Part shown: positions 36,452-43,856 of the stretch, one piece after another | Layout of the letters: every line of letters starts with the position of its first letter | How positions within the stretch are numbered: position 1 is the stretch's first letter | Assembly (NCBI RefSeq): GCF_017831975.1 | Contig: NZ_JAFDSS010000001.1 | Location: forward strand, 806,001 to 870,000 | Source of the DNA: Microbacterium terrae | GTDB lineage: Bacteria; Actinomycetota; Actinomycetes; Actinomycetales; Microbacteriaceae | DNA length: 64,000 bases | Direction: 5' to 3' | Made by a program: the position numbers and the translations under genes | The notes under the pieces: model-generated | Seen by the model: the letters and a program-made list of their open reading frames with translations, nothing else | Databases searched by the model: none | What the model was told of the DNA's origin: nothing

Positions 36452-36829
36452 TCACGTTGTGGAGGCGAAGTCGGCGTCGGTCCACACCCGAGCCACGCGC
36501 ATCCCCCCGCTCACCGCCGCTTCGGGGAATCGCGCGGCGATCTCGGCGGCGCGTGCCTCGTCGGCGACGTCGACGAGGTAGTAGCCGGAGACGACCTCGG
36601 TGATCTCGGGCAGCGGAGCATCGGTGACGACCGTGCCGTCGGCCGCGCGCATGACGAGTTTCTGAGCGTCGGTGTCCAGTGCTTTCGAGTCGACGAGCTC
36701 GCCCGTGGACTCGAGGTCCGCTTCGACGTCCCAGTAGATCTGGAATGCGGCCGAACGCTCGGCATCGGTCATCTCGGCGAACAGCTCGATGACGGCCGGG
36801 CTGTTGTGGATAAGGATGAGGTACTTCAT
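36452..36829 (-). CDS. YCII-related domain protein
   Basis: The 125-residue protein starts M-K-Y-L-I-L-I-H and is a DGPF/YCII-type ferredoxin-fold protein, with the conserved S-G-Y-Y-L-V-D-V segment near residues 82-89 and the C-terminal V-A-R-V-W. Such proteins are commonly encoded with an ECF sigma factor and may sense a small molecule. Here the partner sigma gene is only a remnant behind it. AGGAG lies six bases before the ATG at 36829. Confidence 0.85.
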   Translation of the reverse strand: MKYLILIHNSPAVIELFAEMTDAERSAAFQIYWDVEADLESTGELVDSKALDTDAQKLVMRAADGTVVTDAPLPEITEVVSGYYLVDVADEARAAEIAARFPEAAVSGGMRVARVWTDADFASTT

Positions 36830-37078
36830 CTTCGCTCCTGTTCCGGCCGCTGAGCACGGCCTTCTCAGTGTGTCGGAGACGGGGCGAGGATTTCGACACG
36901 CCAGGCGAATCGGGTGGGTGCCTGTGCTGTTCCCGGGCTGCCGGGCCGAATCGGCGGAGGAGCTGCATGTTCCTCGGCGGGGAGAGCGGTTGCCGTGATT
37001 CACACCAACCTGTCAGCCTGGCGCCGGTTCCGGGCGGTGTCGGGTCTGCGAATCGTTTCGGAAATCTGCCGCTTCGGT
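36830..37078. other. Gene-free stretch upstream of the YCII gene
   Basis: I see no convincing gene here. It should hold the promoter of the leftward YCII gene, but no clear boxes are visible. Confidence 0.5.
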
Positions 37079-37107
37079 TTGAATCCGCGCGGATGATTAC
37101 GTACCCT
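37079..37107 (+). promoter_or_regulatory. Promoter of the candidate small RNA
   Basis: -35 TTGAAT at 37079-37084 and -10 TACCCT at 37102-37107 are separated by exactly 17 bases. The transcript would start near 37114, and no open reading frame begins there. Confidence 0.6.
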
Positions 37108-37113
37108 GGGTAA

Positions 37114-37265
37114 TGACCGGTCGGCCATGTGTCCCCAGCGCATGTGCGGCGGTGCCCCCCAGCACCGAGTCTGTCCCCAACAGACGACTCCGCTTCAGCC
37201 CACCGGGTTCGGGTCCCCCCGGGCGCTTCAGCTCTATCTGAGGCGGCCGGGGGGACCCTCTTCGT
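37114..37265 (+). ncRNA. Candidate small RNA with three C-rich hairpin loops
   Basis: From the predicted start the sequence folds into three short hairpins in a row. CATGTG/CGCATG at 37126-37144 has loop TCCCCAG. CGGTGC/GCACCG at 37150-37167 has loop CCCCCA. GTCTGT/ACAGAC at 37169-37185 has loop CCCCA. A spacer and a 21-bp terminator hairpin follow. Neither strand has a protein-like frame. C-rich loops could pair with G-rich ribosome-binding sites, as proposed for the actinobacterial 6C small RNA, which has two such loops. Whether this is a divergent 6C RNA or a new family cannot be told here. Boundaries are estimates. Confidence 0.6.
37211..37258 (+). terminator. Long terminator hairpin closing the candidate small RNA
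   Basis: Arms of 21 bases at 37211-37231 and 37238-37258 pair with one mismatch and one G-T around the loop CTCTAT. The outer ten pairs GGGTCCCCCC/GGGGGGACCC are perfect, and TCTTC follows. Confidence 0.75.
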
Positions 37266-37493
37266 GCACACGGCACGGGAGGTTGAGTTTCCCCAGACCC
37301 CAGTTGTCTTCCGCGGGTTATGCGAGTCGATGCCCCCACGGCACCTGGTGAATCGCACACCGGGGGGTTGAGCCCGCGGTCGATGCTTAAGACCTTACCG
37401 TGTCCACCGTTTGGGGGACAACATCGGTGGGAAATGTTTCTTCGGCGCGTCGCCGTGCTGGCGTCGATCGGCGGTGTCTGAGAGCGTAGGGGG
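37266..37493. other. Gene-free stretch before the DoxX-like gene
   Basis: No gene seen. It contains the inverted repeat CCACCG/CGGTGG around a 15-base loop near 37402-37428 and is less GC-rich than its surroundings. It may be the leader of the next gene. Confidence 0.4.
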
Positions 37494-37880
37494 ATGCTCG
37501 AGACGCTCAGAACGCTGTCCCGCTGGCTGCTCGCGGCGGGGATGATCTTCGCCGGCATCAGTCACCTGTTCTGGGCGCGGCGCGAGTTCCAGAACCAGGT
37601 TCCGGATGCCGTCTCCGAGATCCTCGACAAGGACGCGGTCGTGGTCGCCTCCGGTGCGGTCGAGGTCATGCTCGGCGCCTCGCTCGTCGTTCTGCCGGGG
37701 TCGCGCCGAACGATCGGGGCGATCCTGGCGGCCTTCTTCGTCGCCGTCTTTCCCGGGAACATCGAGCAGTGGCTGCGCCGTCGAGACGGCTTCGGGCTCG
37801 ACACCGACCGCAAGCGTCTCGTGCGACTGGTGTTCCAGCCGGTTCTCGTCGCATGGGCGCTGTGGTCGACGCGCCGGTGA
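37494..37880 (+). CDS. DoxX-like membrane protein
   Basis: The 128-residue protein has four predicted membrane helices at about 10-28, 50-66, 72-88 and 108-124. The G-I-S-H-L-F motif near residue 21-26 and F-P-G-N-I-E-Q near 85-91 are typical of short DoxX-like proteins. Function is unknown. The ATG at 37494 is preceded by the purine run AGGGGG. Its nearest neighbour, the methyltransferase gene, ends 47 bases past its stop on the other strand. Confidence 0.8.
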   Translation: MLETLRTLSRWLLAAGMIFAGISHLFWARREFQNQVPDAVSEILDKDAVVVASGAVEVMLGASLVVLPGSRRTIGAILAAFFVAVFPGNIEQWLRRRDGFGLDTDRKRLVRLVFQPVLVAWALWSTRR

Positions 37881-37926
37881 GGTGACGACGCCCGCCGGCT
37901 GACGATCGCGGCGACGCCCGCGGGTG

Positions 37927-39060
37927 TCAGCGTCGGGTGGAGACGGTCACCGTGAACTTCGCATCGCGGGCGACCTGGCGCGTCGGTCCGACGATGCGCT
38001 CCAGCGCGCCACGGTACTGCAGCGGGGAGTTCCACACGGCCCACAGCTCGCCTCCCGGCCGGAGCACGCGCGCAGCCTCGGCGAACATGCGCGGGGCGAT
38101 GCCCTCGTGCACGGCCGCGCCGCTGTGGAACGGCGGGTTGAGGGTGATGAAGGATGCGCTCGCGTCGGCGCGTGCGGCCAGCATGTCGTCGCGCGCCACG
38201 GTCATGCGGTCGGCGACGCCGTTCGCCGCGGCAGTCGCGCGCGCGGACGCCACGCCTGCCGCCGACTGGTCGCAGGCGTAGACGCGGAGGCTCGGATGCC
38301 GCAGCGCCAGCGTGGCCGCGATGACGCCGGTGCCGCACGCGAGGTCGATCGCCTCATCGGCGTCCTGGTGGTCGTCGACCAGGGCGGGGACCTGCTCGGG
38401 CAGGTGCGCGAGGAGCAGCCGTGTGCCGATGTCGATGCCCGCACCGGCGAACGCGCCGCCGAACGCGCACACGACGAGGTCGCCGACGTCGGCTCTCGCC
38501 GGTGTCGGGTCGCCGCCGTCGCGCGGGCCGCGGGCGACGAGCACGCGTGACTTCTGGCGGGCGTGGGTGACGTCGACGCGATCGAACCGCTCGCGCAGCA
38601 CATCGTTCATGGTCACCGTCATGTGCTTGATGCGGCCGCCGGCGAACACGACGACATCCGGGTGCGCGTGCGCGGCGAGGAGGCCGGCGATGTCCCGGAG
38701 GGCGTCGAGTGAGCGGGGGAGTCGGAGCAGCACGACCCGCGCTCCGGCGACGAGCGAGCGGTCGAGGGGATGCGACGTGAAGGCGCCGCGGTCGAAGCCG
38801 AGGTCGGCCGCGTTGGCGATGAGCGCCTGCTCGCCGGTGAGTGGATCCTGATGCACGCGCACGAGCGCGGCGCCGTCCGCCGCGGCGCCGAGGGTCAGCG
38901 CGCCGTAGGCGTCGCCGATGACGACGACCGTGCCGGGGACGGCATCCGCGCGTGCGCCCGCCGACTCGTCGAGGATCAGGCGATCGGCGGCATCGGCGGC
39001 GACCAGGCCCGGCGCCTCGACGTCGGGTCGGCGTCGCAGGGCGTCGAGCGAGAAGTCCAC
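37927..39060 (-). CDS. SAM-dependent methyltransferase, RsmC/RlmG-like
   Basis: The 377-residue protein has the two-domain layout of 23S/16S rRNA guanine-N2 methyltransferases. The N-terminal half is a degenerate methyltransferase-like domain; the C-terminal half has SAM motif I D-L-A-C-G-T-G-V near residues 243-250 and the catalytic N-P-P-F-H near 313-317. The family methylates G in the small or large subunit rRNA; which one is not clear. The GTG at 39060 follows TAGCGT by exactly six bases. Confidence 0.88.
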   Translation of the reverse strand: MDFSLDALRRRPDVEAPGLVAADAADRLILDESAGARADAVPGTVVVIGDAYGALTLGAAADGAALVRVHQDPLTGEQALIANAADLGFDRGAFTSHPLDRSLVAGARVVLLRLPRSLDALRDIAGLLAAHAHPDVVVFAGGRIKHMTVTMNDVLRERFDRVDVTHARQKSRVLVARGPRDGGDPTPARADVGDLVVCAFGGAFAGAGIDIGTRLLLAHLPEQVPALVDDHQDADEAIDLACGTGVIAATLALRHPSLRVYACDQSAAGVASARATAAANGVADRMTVARDDMLAARADASASFITLNPPFHSGAAVHEGIAPRMFAEAARVLRPGGELWAVWNSPLQYRGALERIVGPTRQVARDAKFTVTVSTRR

Positions 39061-39066
39061 CGCTCC

Positions 39067-39072
39067 ACGCTA
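39067..39072 (-). promoter_or_regulatory. -10 box of the methyltransferase gene, leaderless spacing
   Basis: TAGCGT on the minus strand ends six bases before the GTG at 39060. Confidence 0.5.
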
Positions 39073-39103
39073 GCCCGGCGCCGGCCGGCGCGTCGCCGGA
39101 ACG

Positions 39104-39109
39104 TAGGGT
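39104..39109 (+). promoter_or_regulatory. -10 box of the DUF3817 gene
   Basis: TAGGGT lies 27 bases before the GTG at 39137, so here the mRNA has a short leader with the ribosome site AAGGAGA. Confidence 0.45.
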
Positions 39110-39136
39110 GGAGGCATCCCCACCCGAAGGAGACCG

Positions 39137-39601
39137 GTGTTCCGCACGCCCCTGAACCTCTTCCGCACGCTGGCGATCGCGGAGGCGATCTCGTGGACCC
39201 TCCTCATCGGAGGGTTGATCCTGCGGGCGACCGCGGACCTCGCGATCGCAGTGACGATCGGCGGCGGCATCCACGGATTCGTCTTCCTGGCCTACGGCGC
39301 GACGGCGATCCTCGTGGCGAAGAATCAGCGGTGGGGTGCGCTGCCGACGGTCGTCGCCATCGGCAGCGCCATCGTGCCCTACGCGACCATCCCCACCGAG
39401 CTGTGGATCCACCGCTCGGGTCGCCTCGCGGGCGACTGGCGGCTGACGGCCACCGACGATCCCCGCGACGCCGCCTGGCACGACCGACTGATGCGCTGGT
39501 TCCTCCAGCGTCCGTGGGTGCTGGCAGTCCTCATCGCGGTCGCCGTCGTCGGACTGTACGTCGCCCTGCTCGTCGTCGGCCCGCCCGGCGGACGCGACTG
39601 A
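39137..39601 (+). CDS. DUF3817 membrane protein
   Basis: The 154-residue protein has three or four membrane helices (about 12-32, 37-60, 66-84 and 128-148). The core F-R-T-L-A-I-A-E-A-I-S-W near residues 9-20 and the G-G-G-I-H-G-F-V-F-L-A-Y segment near 42-53 match DUF3817, a family of unknown function common in actinobacteria. The start is a GTG with AAGGAGA four bases upstream. The region between helices 3 and 4 is soluble and about 40 residues long. Confidence 0.85.
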   Translation: MFRTPLNLFRTLAIAEAISWTLLIGGLILRATADLAIAVTIGGGIHGFVFLAYGATAILVAKNQRWGALPTVVAIGSAIVPYATIPTELWIHRSGRLAGDWRLTATDDPRDAAWHDRLMRWFLQRPWVLAVLIAVAVVGLYVALLVVGPPGGRD

Positions 39602-39612
39602 CCAGTCAGCCC

Positions 39613-39636
39613 GGCGGCCGCGCCTGACCGGCCGCC
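39613..39636. terminator. Bidirectional terminator
   Basis: GGCGGCCG at 39613-39620 pairs perfectly with CGGCCGCC at 39629-39636 around 8 bases, between two convergent stops. Confidence 0.55.
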
Positions 39637-39639
39637 TCG

Positions 39640-40017
39640 TCAGGCGTTCGACCGGTCGGGGAGCTGCTGCAGCGTCCACCTGTTGCCGTCGGGGTCGGCG
39701 AAGCTGACGAACCGACCCCACGCCTGCTCGTCGACGCCGTCGGCCTCGACTCCGAGCCCGCGCAGGTGGGCGAGGGCCTCATCGGCGTCGGGCACGACGA
39801 CCTGGATGGTGTTCTGCCGCCCGGGCTCGAGGTCGATGCCGAGACCCGTTCCCAGCGCGATGGAGCAGGCGGAACCCGGCGGCGTCAGCTGCACGAAGCG
39901 CAGCCCGTCGAACGGGGTCTGGTCGTGGTCGGGGTTGAAGCCGATCTTCACGTAGAAGTCCTTCGCGCGGTCGACGTCGGTGACCGGCACGAAGATGAGC
40001 TCGATCTTCCAGTCCAT
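39640..40017 (-). CDS. VOC-family (glyoxalase-like) protein
   Basis: The 125-residue protein has the two beta-alpha-beta-beta-beta units of the vicinal oxygen chelate fold, with I-F-V-P-V-T-D-V-D-R-A-K-D-F-Y near residues 8-22, D-P-D-G-N-R-W-T near 110-117 and the F-V-S-F-A-D segment. Proteins of this type bind metal or small ligands and include resistance proteins and dioxygenases; no specific role can be assigned. The ATG at 40017 has GGAGGC upstream. Confidence 0.82.
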   Translation of the reverse strand: MDWKIELIFVPVTDVDRAKDFYVKIGFNPDHDQTPFDGLRFVQLTPPGSACSIALGTGLGIDLEPGRQNTIQVVVPDADEALAHLRGLGVEADGVDEQAWGRFVSFADPDGNRWTLQQLPDRSNA

Positions 40018-40131
40018 GTCTCTGCCTCCTGGGCGGGCCGCTCGGCCCTCGCCGCCGACGTTACGCCGCACCCCGGACGTCCGCTGTCCGCGAACGGGAC
40101 GGGGGAATACCGATCACCCACAGTCGTTGAA

Positions 40132-40152
40132 CTTGACACGGATGCACTCAAC
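40132..40152. promoter_or_regulatory. HAIR operator (HspR site) before the Clp ATPase gene
   Basis: CTTGACA at 40132-40138 and ACTCAAC at 40146-40152 are separated by 7 bases, matching the HspR-associated inverted repeat CTTGAGT-N7-ACTCAAG at 11 of 14 positions. TTGACA inside the left arm would also serve as a -35 box. Confidence 0.7.
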
Positions 40153-40189
40153 TTGGTGACGAGGCATCCCTCGATGTTCAGGAGAACGA

Positions 40190-42748
40190 ATGCCCGAAGA
40201 CTTCACCCCCCAGCCCGGCGCCGACGACAGCGGGAGCGCCTTCGACGACTTCCTCGCACGGTACCTGGCGGGGGAGCGTGCGCGCGAGCAGCGCTCGATC
40301 GACCTCAGCAGATTCCTCGGCGCCCGCACGCAGGAGATCCTGCAGCGCGCCGGACGGTTCGCGCTCGAGCGCGGCCAGCACGAACTCGACGCGCTGCACG
40401 TACTGCGCGTGCTCGTCGGCGAGTCGCCCGCGACGGATGCGGTGACTCGCATCGGCGCCGACCCCGCCGCGATCGCCCGCGCCGCCGAGGAGCGCCTCCC
40501 GGCCGCGTCCGCGCCGGCGAGCGTCGATGCCGCCGTCATCACGCAGTCCGTGCAGCGGGCGCTGTTCCACGCATTCCAGGTGGCGCGCTCATCGGGTTCG
40601 ACCTACGTCGACCCCGAGCACCTCTTCTTCGCCCTCGTCCTCGCGCAGGACACCCCCGCGGGCCAGGTGCTCGCGAACGCCGGGGTCACCGCCGAGGCGC
40701 TCACGCAGGGCGCCCGCGAGACCGTGACTCCGGCCGGCGTGCAGGCCCAGGAGACGGATGCCGCGGCATCCGACACCCCCCTGCTCGACCAGTACGGCAC
40801 CGACCTCACCGCGCGTGCCGAGAGCGGCGGACTCGATCCCGTGATCGGCCGTGCCGACGAGATCGAGCAGACGATCGAGATCCTCAGCCGCCGCACCAAG
40901 AACAACCCGGTGCTCGTCGGCGAGGCGGGCGTCGGCAAGACCGCCATCGTCGAGGGGCTCGCGCAGGCGATCGTCGACGGAGACGTTCCGGAGCAGCTCC
41001 TCGGCAAGCGGGTCGTCGCGCTCGACCTGCCGGCGATGCTCGCCGGCACCCGGTACCGCGGCGACTTCGAGGAGCGCCTGACCAAGACGATGGACGAGAT
41101 CGCCGCCCAGGCCGGTCGCATCATCGCGTTCATCGACGAGGTGCACACCGTCGTCGGCGCCGGAGGCGGGGGCGAGGGCTCCATGGACGCGGGCAACATC
41201 CTCAAGCCGCGACTCGCTCGCGGTGAGCTGCACCTCGTCGGTGCGACCACGCTCAAGGAGTACCGCCTCATCGAGAAGGATCCTGCGCTCGAGCGGCGCT
41301 TCCAGCCGGTACGCGTGGGCGAGCCCTCCGTGGAGGACGCGATCCGCATCCTGCACGGCCTCAAGCCCGCCTACGAGGAGCACCACGGCATCGTCTACAC
41401 CGACGCCGCGCTGCGCTCCGCCGTGGAGCTCAGTGACCGGTACCTGAGCGACCGGGTGCTGCCCGACAAGGCGATCGACCTCATCGACCAGGCCGGCGCC
41501 CGCCTGCGGCTGCGTCTCGGCGTGAGCGTCGACGCGGCCGGCCTGGTCGCCGAGCTCGCGACCCTCGAGGCGGAGAAGAACGCCGCGGTGTCGGGCGAGC
41601 ACTACGAGGAGGCGTCGCGCATCCGCGACCGCATCGCCGACGTGCAGGCCCGCCTCGAGCGGGCCACGACGTCGGGGGCGGCCGCGCGCGGCGAGGCCAT
41701 CGTCGACGAGCCCGAGATCGCCGCCGTGATCAGCCGGGCCACCGGCATCCCGGTCAACCGCCTCACCGAGACCGAGCGCGAGCGGCTCGCCGTGCTCGAG
41801 GACGAGCTGCACGATCGCGTGATCGGGCAGGACGACGCGGTGACCGCGGTGGCGAAGGCGGTGCGGCGTGGCCGGACCGGCATGGGCGATCCGCGGCGTC
41901 CGGTCGGCTCGTTCCTGTTCCTCGGCCCGACCGGTGTCGGCAAGACGGAGCTGGCGAAGGCTCTCGCGGCATCTCTGTTCGACGACGAGGGCGCGGTCAT
42001 CCGCTTCGACATGAGCGAGTTCGGCGAGCGGCACACGGTGTCGCGCCTCGTCGGTGCCCCTCCCGGATACGTCGGCTACGACGAGGCGGGTCAGCTCACC
42101 GAGCGCGTGCGGCGCAACCCCTACTCGATCGTGCTGTTCGACGAGATCGAGAAGGCGCACCCCGACGTTTTCAACCTGCTGCTGCAGGTGCTCGACGACG
42201 GCCGCCTCACCGACGGTCAGGGTCGCACGGTCGACTTCCGCAACACCGTGGTCATCATGACCTCGAACCTCGGCTCGGAGTTCCTCGCGTCGCGCGGCGG
42301 CGGCATCGGCTTCCTGGCCGACGGCGGCGGCGCGACCGGCTTCGGATCCGAGAAGGACCTGCGGGACCGGGTGTTCGGCAAGCTCCGCGAGGCGATGCGG
42401 CCCGAGTTCCTCAACCGCATCGACGAGATCGTGCTCTTCCGCAAGCTCGAGAAGCCGCAGCTGCGTCAGATCGTGCGGCTGCTGCTCACGGCGACCGAGG
42501 CCCGCCTCGACCGTCGTGAGGTCGCCCTCGTGGTGACCGATGCCGCGGTGGACTGGATCGCCGAGCACGGCTACGAGCCGGAGTACGGCGCCCGGCCGCT
42601 GCGTCGTCTCATCCAGCGCGAGGTCGACGACCGCATCGCCGACCTGTTCGTCACCGGTGCGATCGCCGACGGCGGTGCAGTGACGGTGGATGCCGGGGCG
42701 GCGGGCATCGCGGTCGCTCCGGGCGTGCCGTTCACGGTCGCCGCCTGA
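40190..42748 (+). CDS. Clp ATPase (HSP100), heat-shock type
   Basis: The 852-residue AAA+ unfoldase has an N-terminal double Clp-N domain (to about 190), ATPase 1 with G-E-A-G-V-G-K-T near 244, a short middle domain with a UVR-like segment (E-E-A-S-R-I-R-D-R near 475), and ATPase 2 with G-P-T-G-V-G-K-T near 579. The long coiled-coil of ClpB is missing, so it resembles ClpC. The tripeptide I-G-F at about 705-707 sits where ClpC/ClpA/ClpX carry their ClpP-docking loop, suggesting a proteolytic partner. AGGAG precedes the ATG. The HAIR site implies control by HspR, usual for clpB rather than clpC. Confidence 0.9.
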   Translation: MPEDFTPQPGADDSGSAFDDFLARYLAGERAREQRSIDLSRFLGARTQEILQRAGRFALERGQHELDALHVLRVLVGESPATDAVTRIGADPAAIARAAEERLPAASAPASVDAAVITQSVQRALFHAFQVARSSGSTYVDPEHLFFALVLAQDTPAGQVLANAGVTAEALTQGARETVTPAGVQAQETDAAASDTPLLDQYGTDLTARAESGGLDPVIGRADEIEQTIEILSRRTKNNPVLVGEAGVGKTAIVEGLAQAIVDGDVPEQLLGKRVVALDLPAMLAGTRYRGDFEERLTKTMDEIAAQAGRIIAFIDEVHTVVGAGGGGEGSMDAGNILKPRLARGELHLVGATTLKEYRLIEKDPALERRFQPVRVGEPSVEDAIRILHGLKPAYEEHHGIVYTDAALRSAVELSDRYLSDRVLPDKAIDLIDQAGARLRLRLGVSVDAAGLVAELATLEAEKNAAVSGEHYEEASRIRDRIADVQARLERATTSGAAARGEAIVDEPEIAAVISRATGIPVNRLTETERERLAVLEDELHDRVIGQDDAVTAVAKAVRRGRTGMGDPRRPVGSFLFLGPTGVGKTELAKALAASLFDDEGAVIRFDMSEFGERHTVSRLVGAPPGYVGYDEAGQLTERVRRNPYSIVLFDEIEKAHPDVFNLLLQVLDDGRLTDGQGRTVDFRNTVVIMTSNLGSEFLASRGGGIGFLADGGGATGFGSEKDLRDRVFGKLREAMRPEFLNRIDEIVLFRKLEKPQLRQIVRLLLTATEARLDRREVALVVTDAAVDWIAEHGYEPEYGARPLRRLIQREVDDRIADLFVTGAIADGGAVTVDAGAAGIAVAPGVPFTVAA

Positions 42749-42766
42749 GCACACGCCACCAGGCGC

Positions 42767-42800
42767 GACACGCCGTCTCGGGAGACCGGGGCGGCGTGTC
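42767..42800. terminator. Terminator between the Clp and LLM genes
   Basis: GACACGCCG at 42767-42775 pairs with CGGCGTGTC at 42792-42800 between two convergent genes. Confidence 0.55.
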
Positions 42801-42830
42801 GGCGTCTGCGGTCGGGATGCCCCGCCCGAA

Positions 42831-43700
42831 TCAGCCGGCGGCGAGGAGCCGCGTGACCTCGCCGGCGGCGTCGTAGAACTCGGCGAGGTCGACGCGTGAC
42901 GCCGGCAGCAGCACGACGTCGTCGACGCCGGCCGCGAAGTACCGGCGAGCGCCTGCTGCGACGTGCGCGGGTTCGCCCCAGATCGCGCGCTCCAGGGGAT
43001 CGGGCTTCTCACTGAGGTCGGCGCTCACGCGGGCCTCGGCGTCGGCACCGAACGCGGCCACGACGTACGCGACGATGTCGTGTCGCCCGCCGCGCCCGGC
43101 ATCGCTGCGCGCGCCGCGCACCGACGCGGTGAACCCTGCGACCTCGTCGGGCGTGTATCCGCTGTTGAGCACCGTGCCGTCAGCGACCTCGCCGCTGAGC
43201 GCGAGGGTCTTCGGCCCTTCGGCCGCGGCATAGACGGCGGGGGCCGATGCCGGTGGCCACACGAGCTGCACACCGTCGAGCGTGACGTACCGGCCGCTCG
43301 TCGAGACCTCATCTCCGGAGAGGAGCGCGCGGACGGCGGGCACGTACTCGCGCATGAGCGTGAGCGGCGAGGCGGCGCGGGCGCCGATCTGCCCCATCCA
43401 CGGCAGCACCCCGTGGCCGAGCCCGGGCAGCAGCCGGCCGGGGAACAGCTGCTCGATCGTCGCGATCTCCATCGCGGTCGCCGCTGCATTGCGCATCGGG
43501 AGCGGGGCGATGCCGATGCCGATGCGCAGCCGCTCCGTCCACGCGAGGGCGGCTGAAGCGGCCGCGAACGCCGAGTGGCGGAAGCAGTCCTCCCAGATCC
43601 ACAGCTCGTCGACGCCCGATCGCTCGGCGGCGGCGACGGCATCCGGGAACTCGTCGAGGTCGTGCGTGTACGGGTTGAAGATCGCTCCGATGCGGGCCAT
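42831..43700 (-). CDS. LLM-class (luciferase-like) flavin oxidoreductase
   Basis: The 289-residue protein has the F420/FMN-dependent TIM-barrel of the luciferase-like monooxygenase class, with S-G-V-D-E-L-W-I-W-E-D near residues 29-39, I-G-I-G-I-A-P-L-P-M-R-N near 62-73, F-P-G-R-L-L-P-G-L-G-H-G near 89-100 and A-A-E-G-P-K-T-L near 163-170. In actinobacteria many members use coenzyme F420; cofactor and substrate are not certain here. The start is the ATG at 43700, six bases after CAGAGT. Confidence 0.85.
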   Translation of the reverse strand: MARIGAIFNPYTHDLDEFPDAVAAAERSGVDELWIWEDCFRHSAFAAASAALAWTERLRIGIGIAPLPMRNAAATAMEIATIEQLFPGRLLPGLGHGVLPWMGQIGARAASPLTLMREYVPAVRALLSGDEVSTSGRYVTLDGVQLVWPPASAPAVYAAAEGPKTLALSGEVADGTVLNSGYTPDEVAGFTASVRGARSDAGRGGRHDIVAYVVAAFGADAEARVSADLSEKPDPLERAIWGEPAHVAAGARRYFAAGVDDVVLLPASRVDLAEFYDAAGEVTRLLAAG

Positions 43701-43823
43701 GGCGCCACTCTGCCACGGCCTGCCGACACCCGACACGGGTTCGGGGCGGCGTCGCCACGGCCCGTGCGGGCGCGATGCGCGCGTCCTTGTGCACAGGCGC
43801 CGATCGTCGCGCCGGGCATTGGT

Positions 43824-43829
43824 TAGAGT
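43824..43829 (+). promoter_or_regulatory. -10 box of the ABC exporter operon
   Basis: TAGAGT ends exactly six bases before the ATG of the six-codon reading frame at 43836. Confidence 0.55.
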
Positions 43830-43835
43830 GACGGG

Positions 43836-43856
43836 ATGCATGGGGCTGTGGCGTGA
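43836..43856 (+). CDS. Six-codon leader reading frame overlapping the permease start
   Basis: ATG CAT GGG GCT GTG GCG TGA encodes M-H-G-A-V-A. Its ATG lies six bases after TAGAGT, so it would be the first codon of a leaderless mRNA. Its TGA overlaps the GTG of the permease gene as GTGA, so ribosomes ending here could restart on the permease. No other ribosome site for the permease is obvious. Translation is inferred from position only. Confidence 0.5.
   Translation: MHGAVA

Noticed and set aside
36210..36853. Plus-strand frames of 123 and 213 codons between nrdF and the YCII gene
   Set aside because: They run antisense to the recognisable YCII protein and its sigma-factor remnant and start inside or just after the nrdF terminator.
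37097..37558. A 153-codon minus-strand frame over the C-rich hairpin region
   Set aside because: The translation is Pro/Arg/Gly-rich without protein-like pattern, and the DNA is dominated by inverted repeats that fit a structured RNA.
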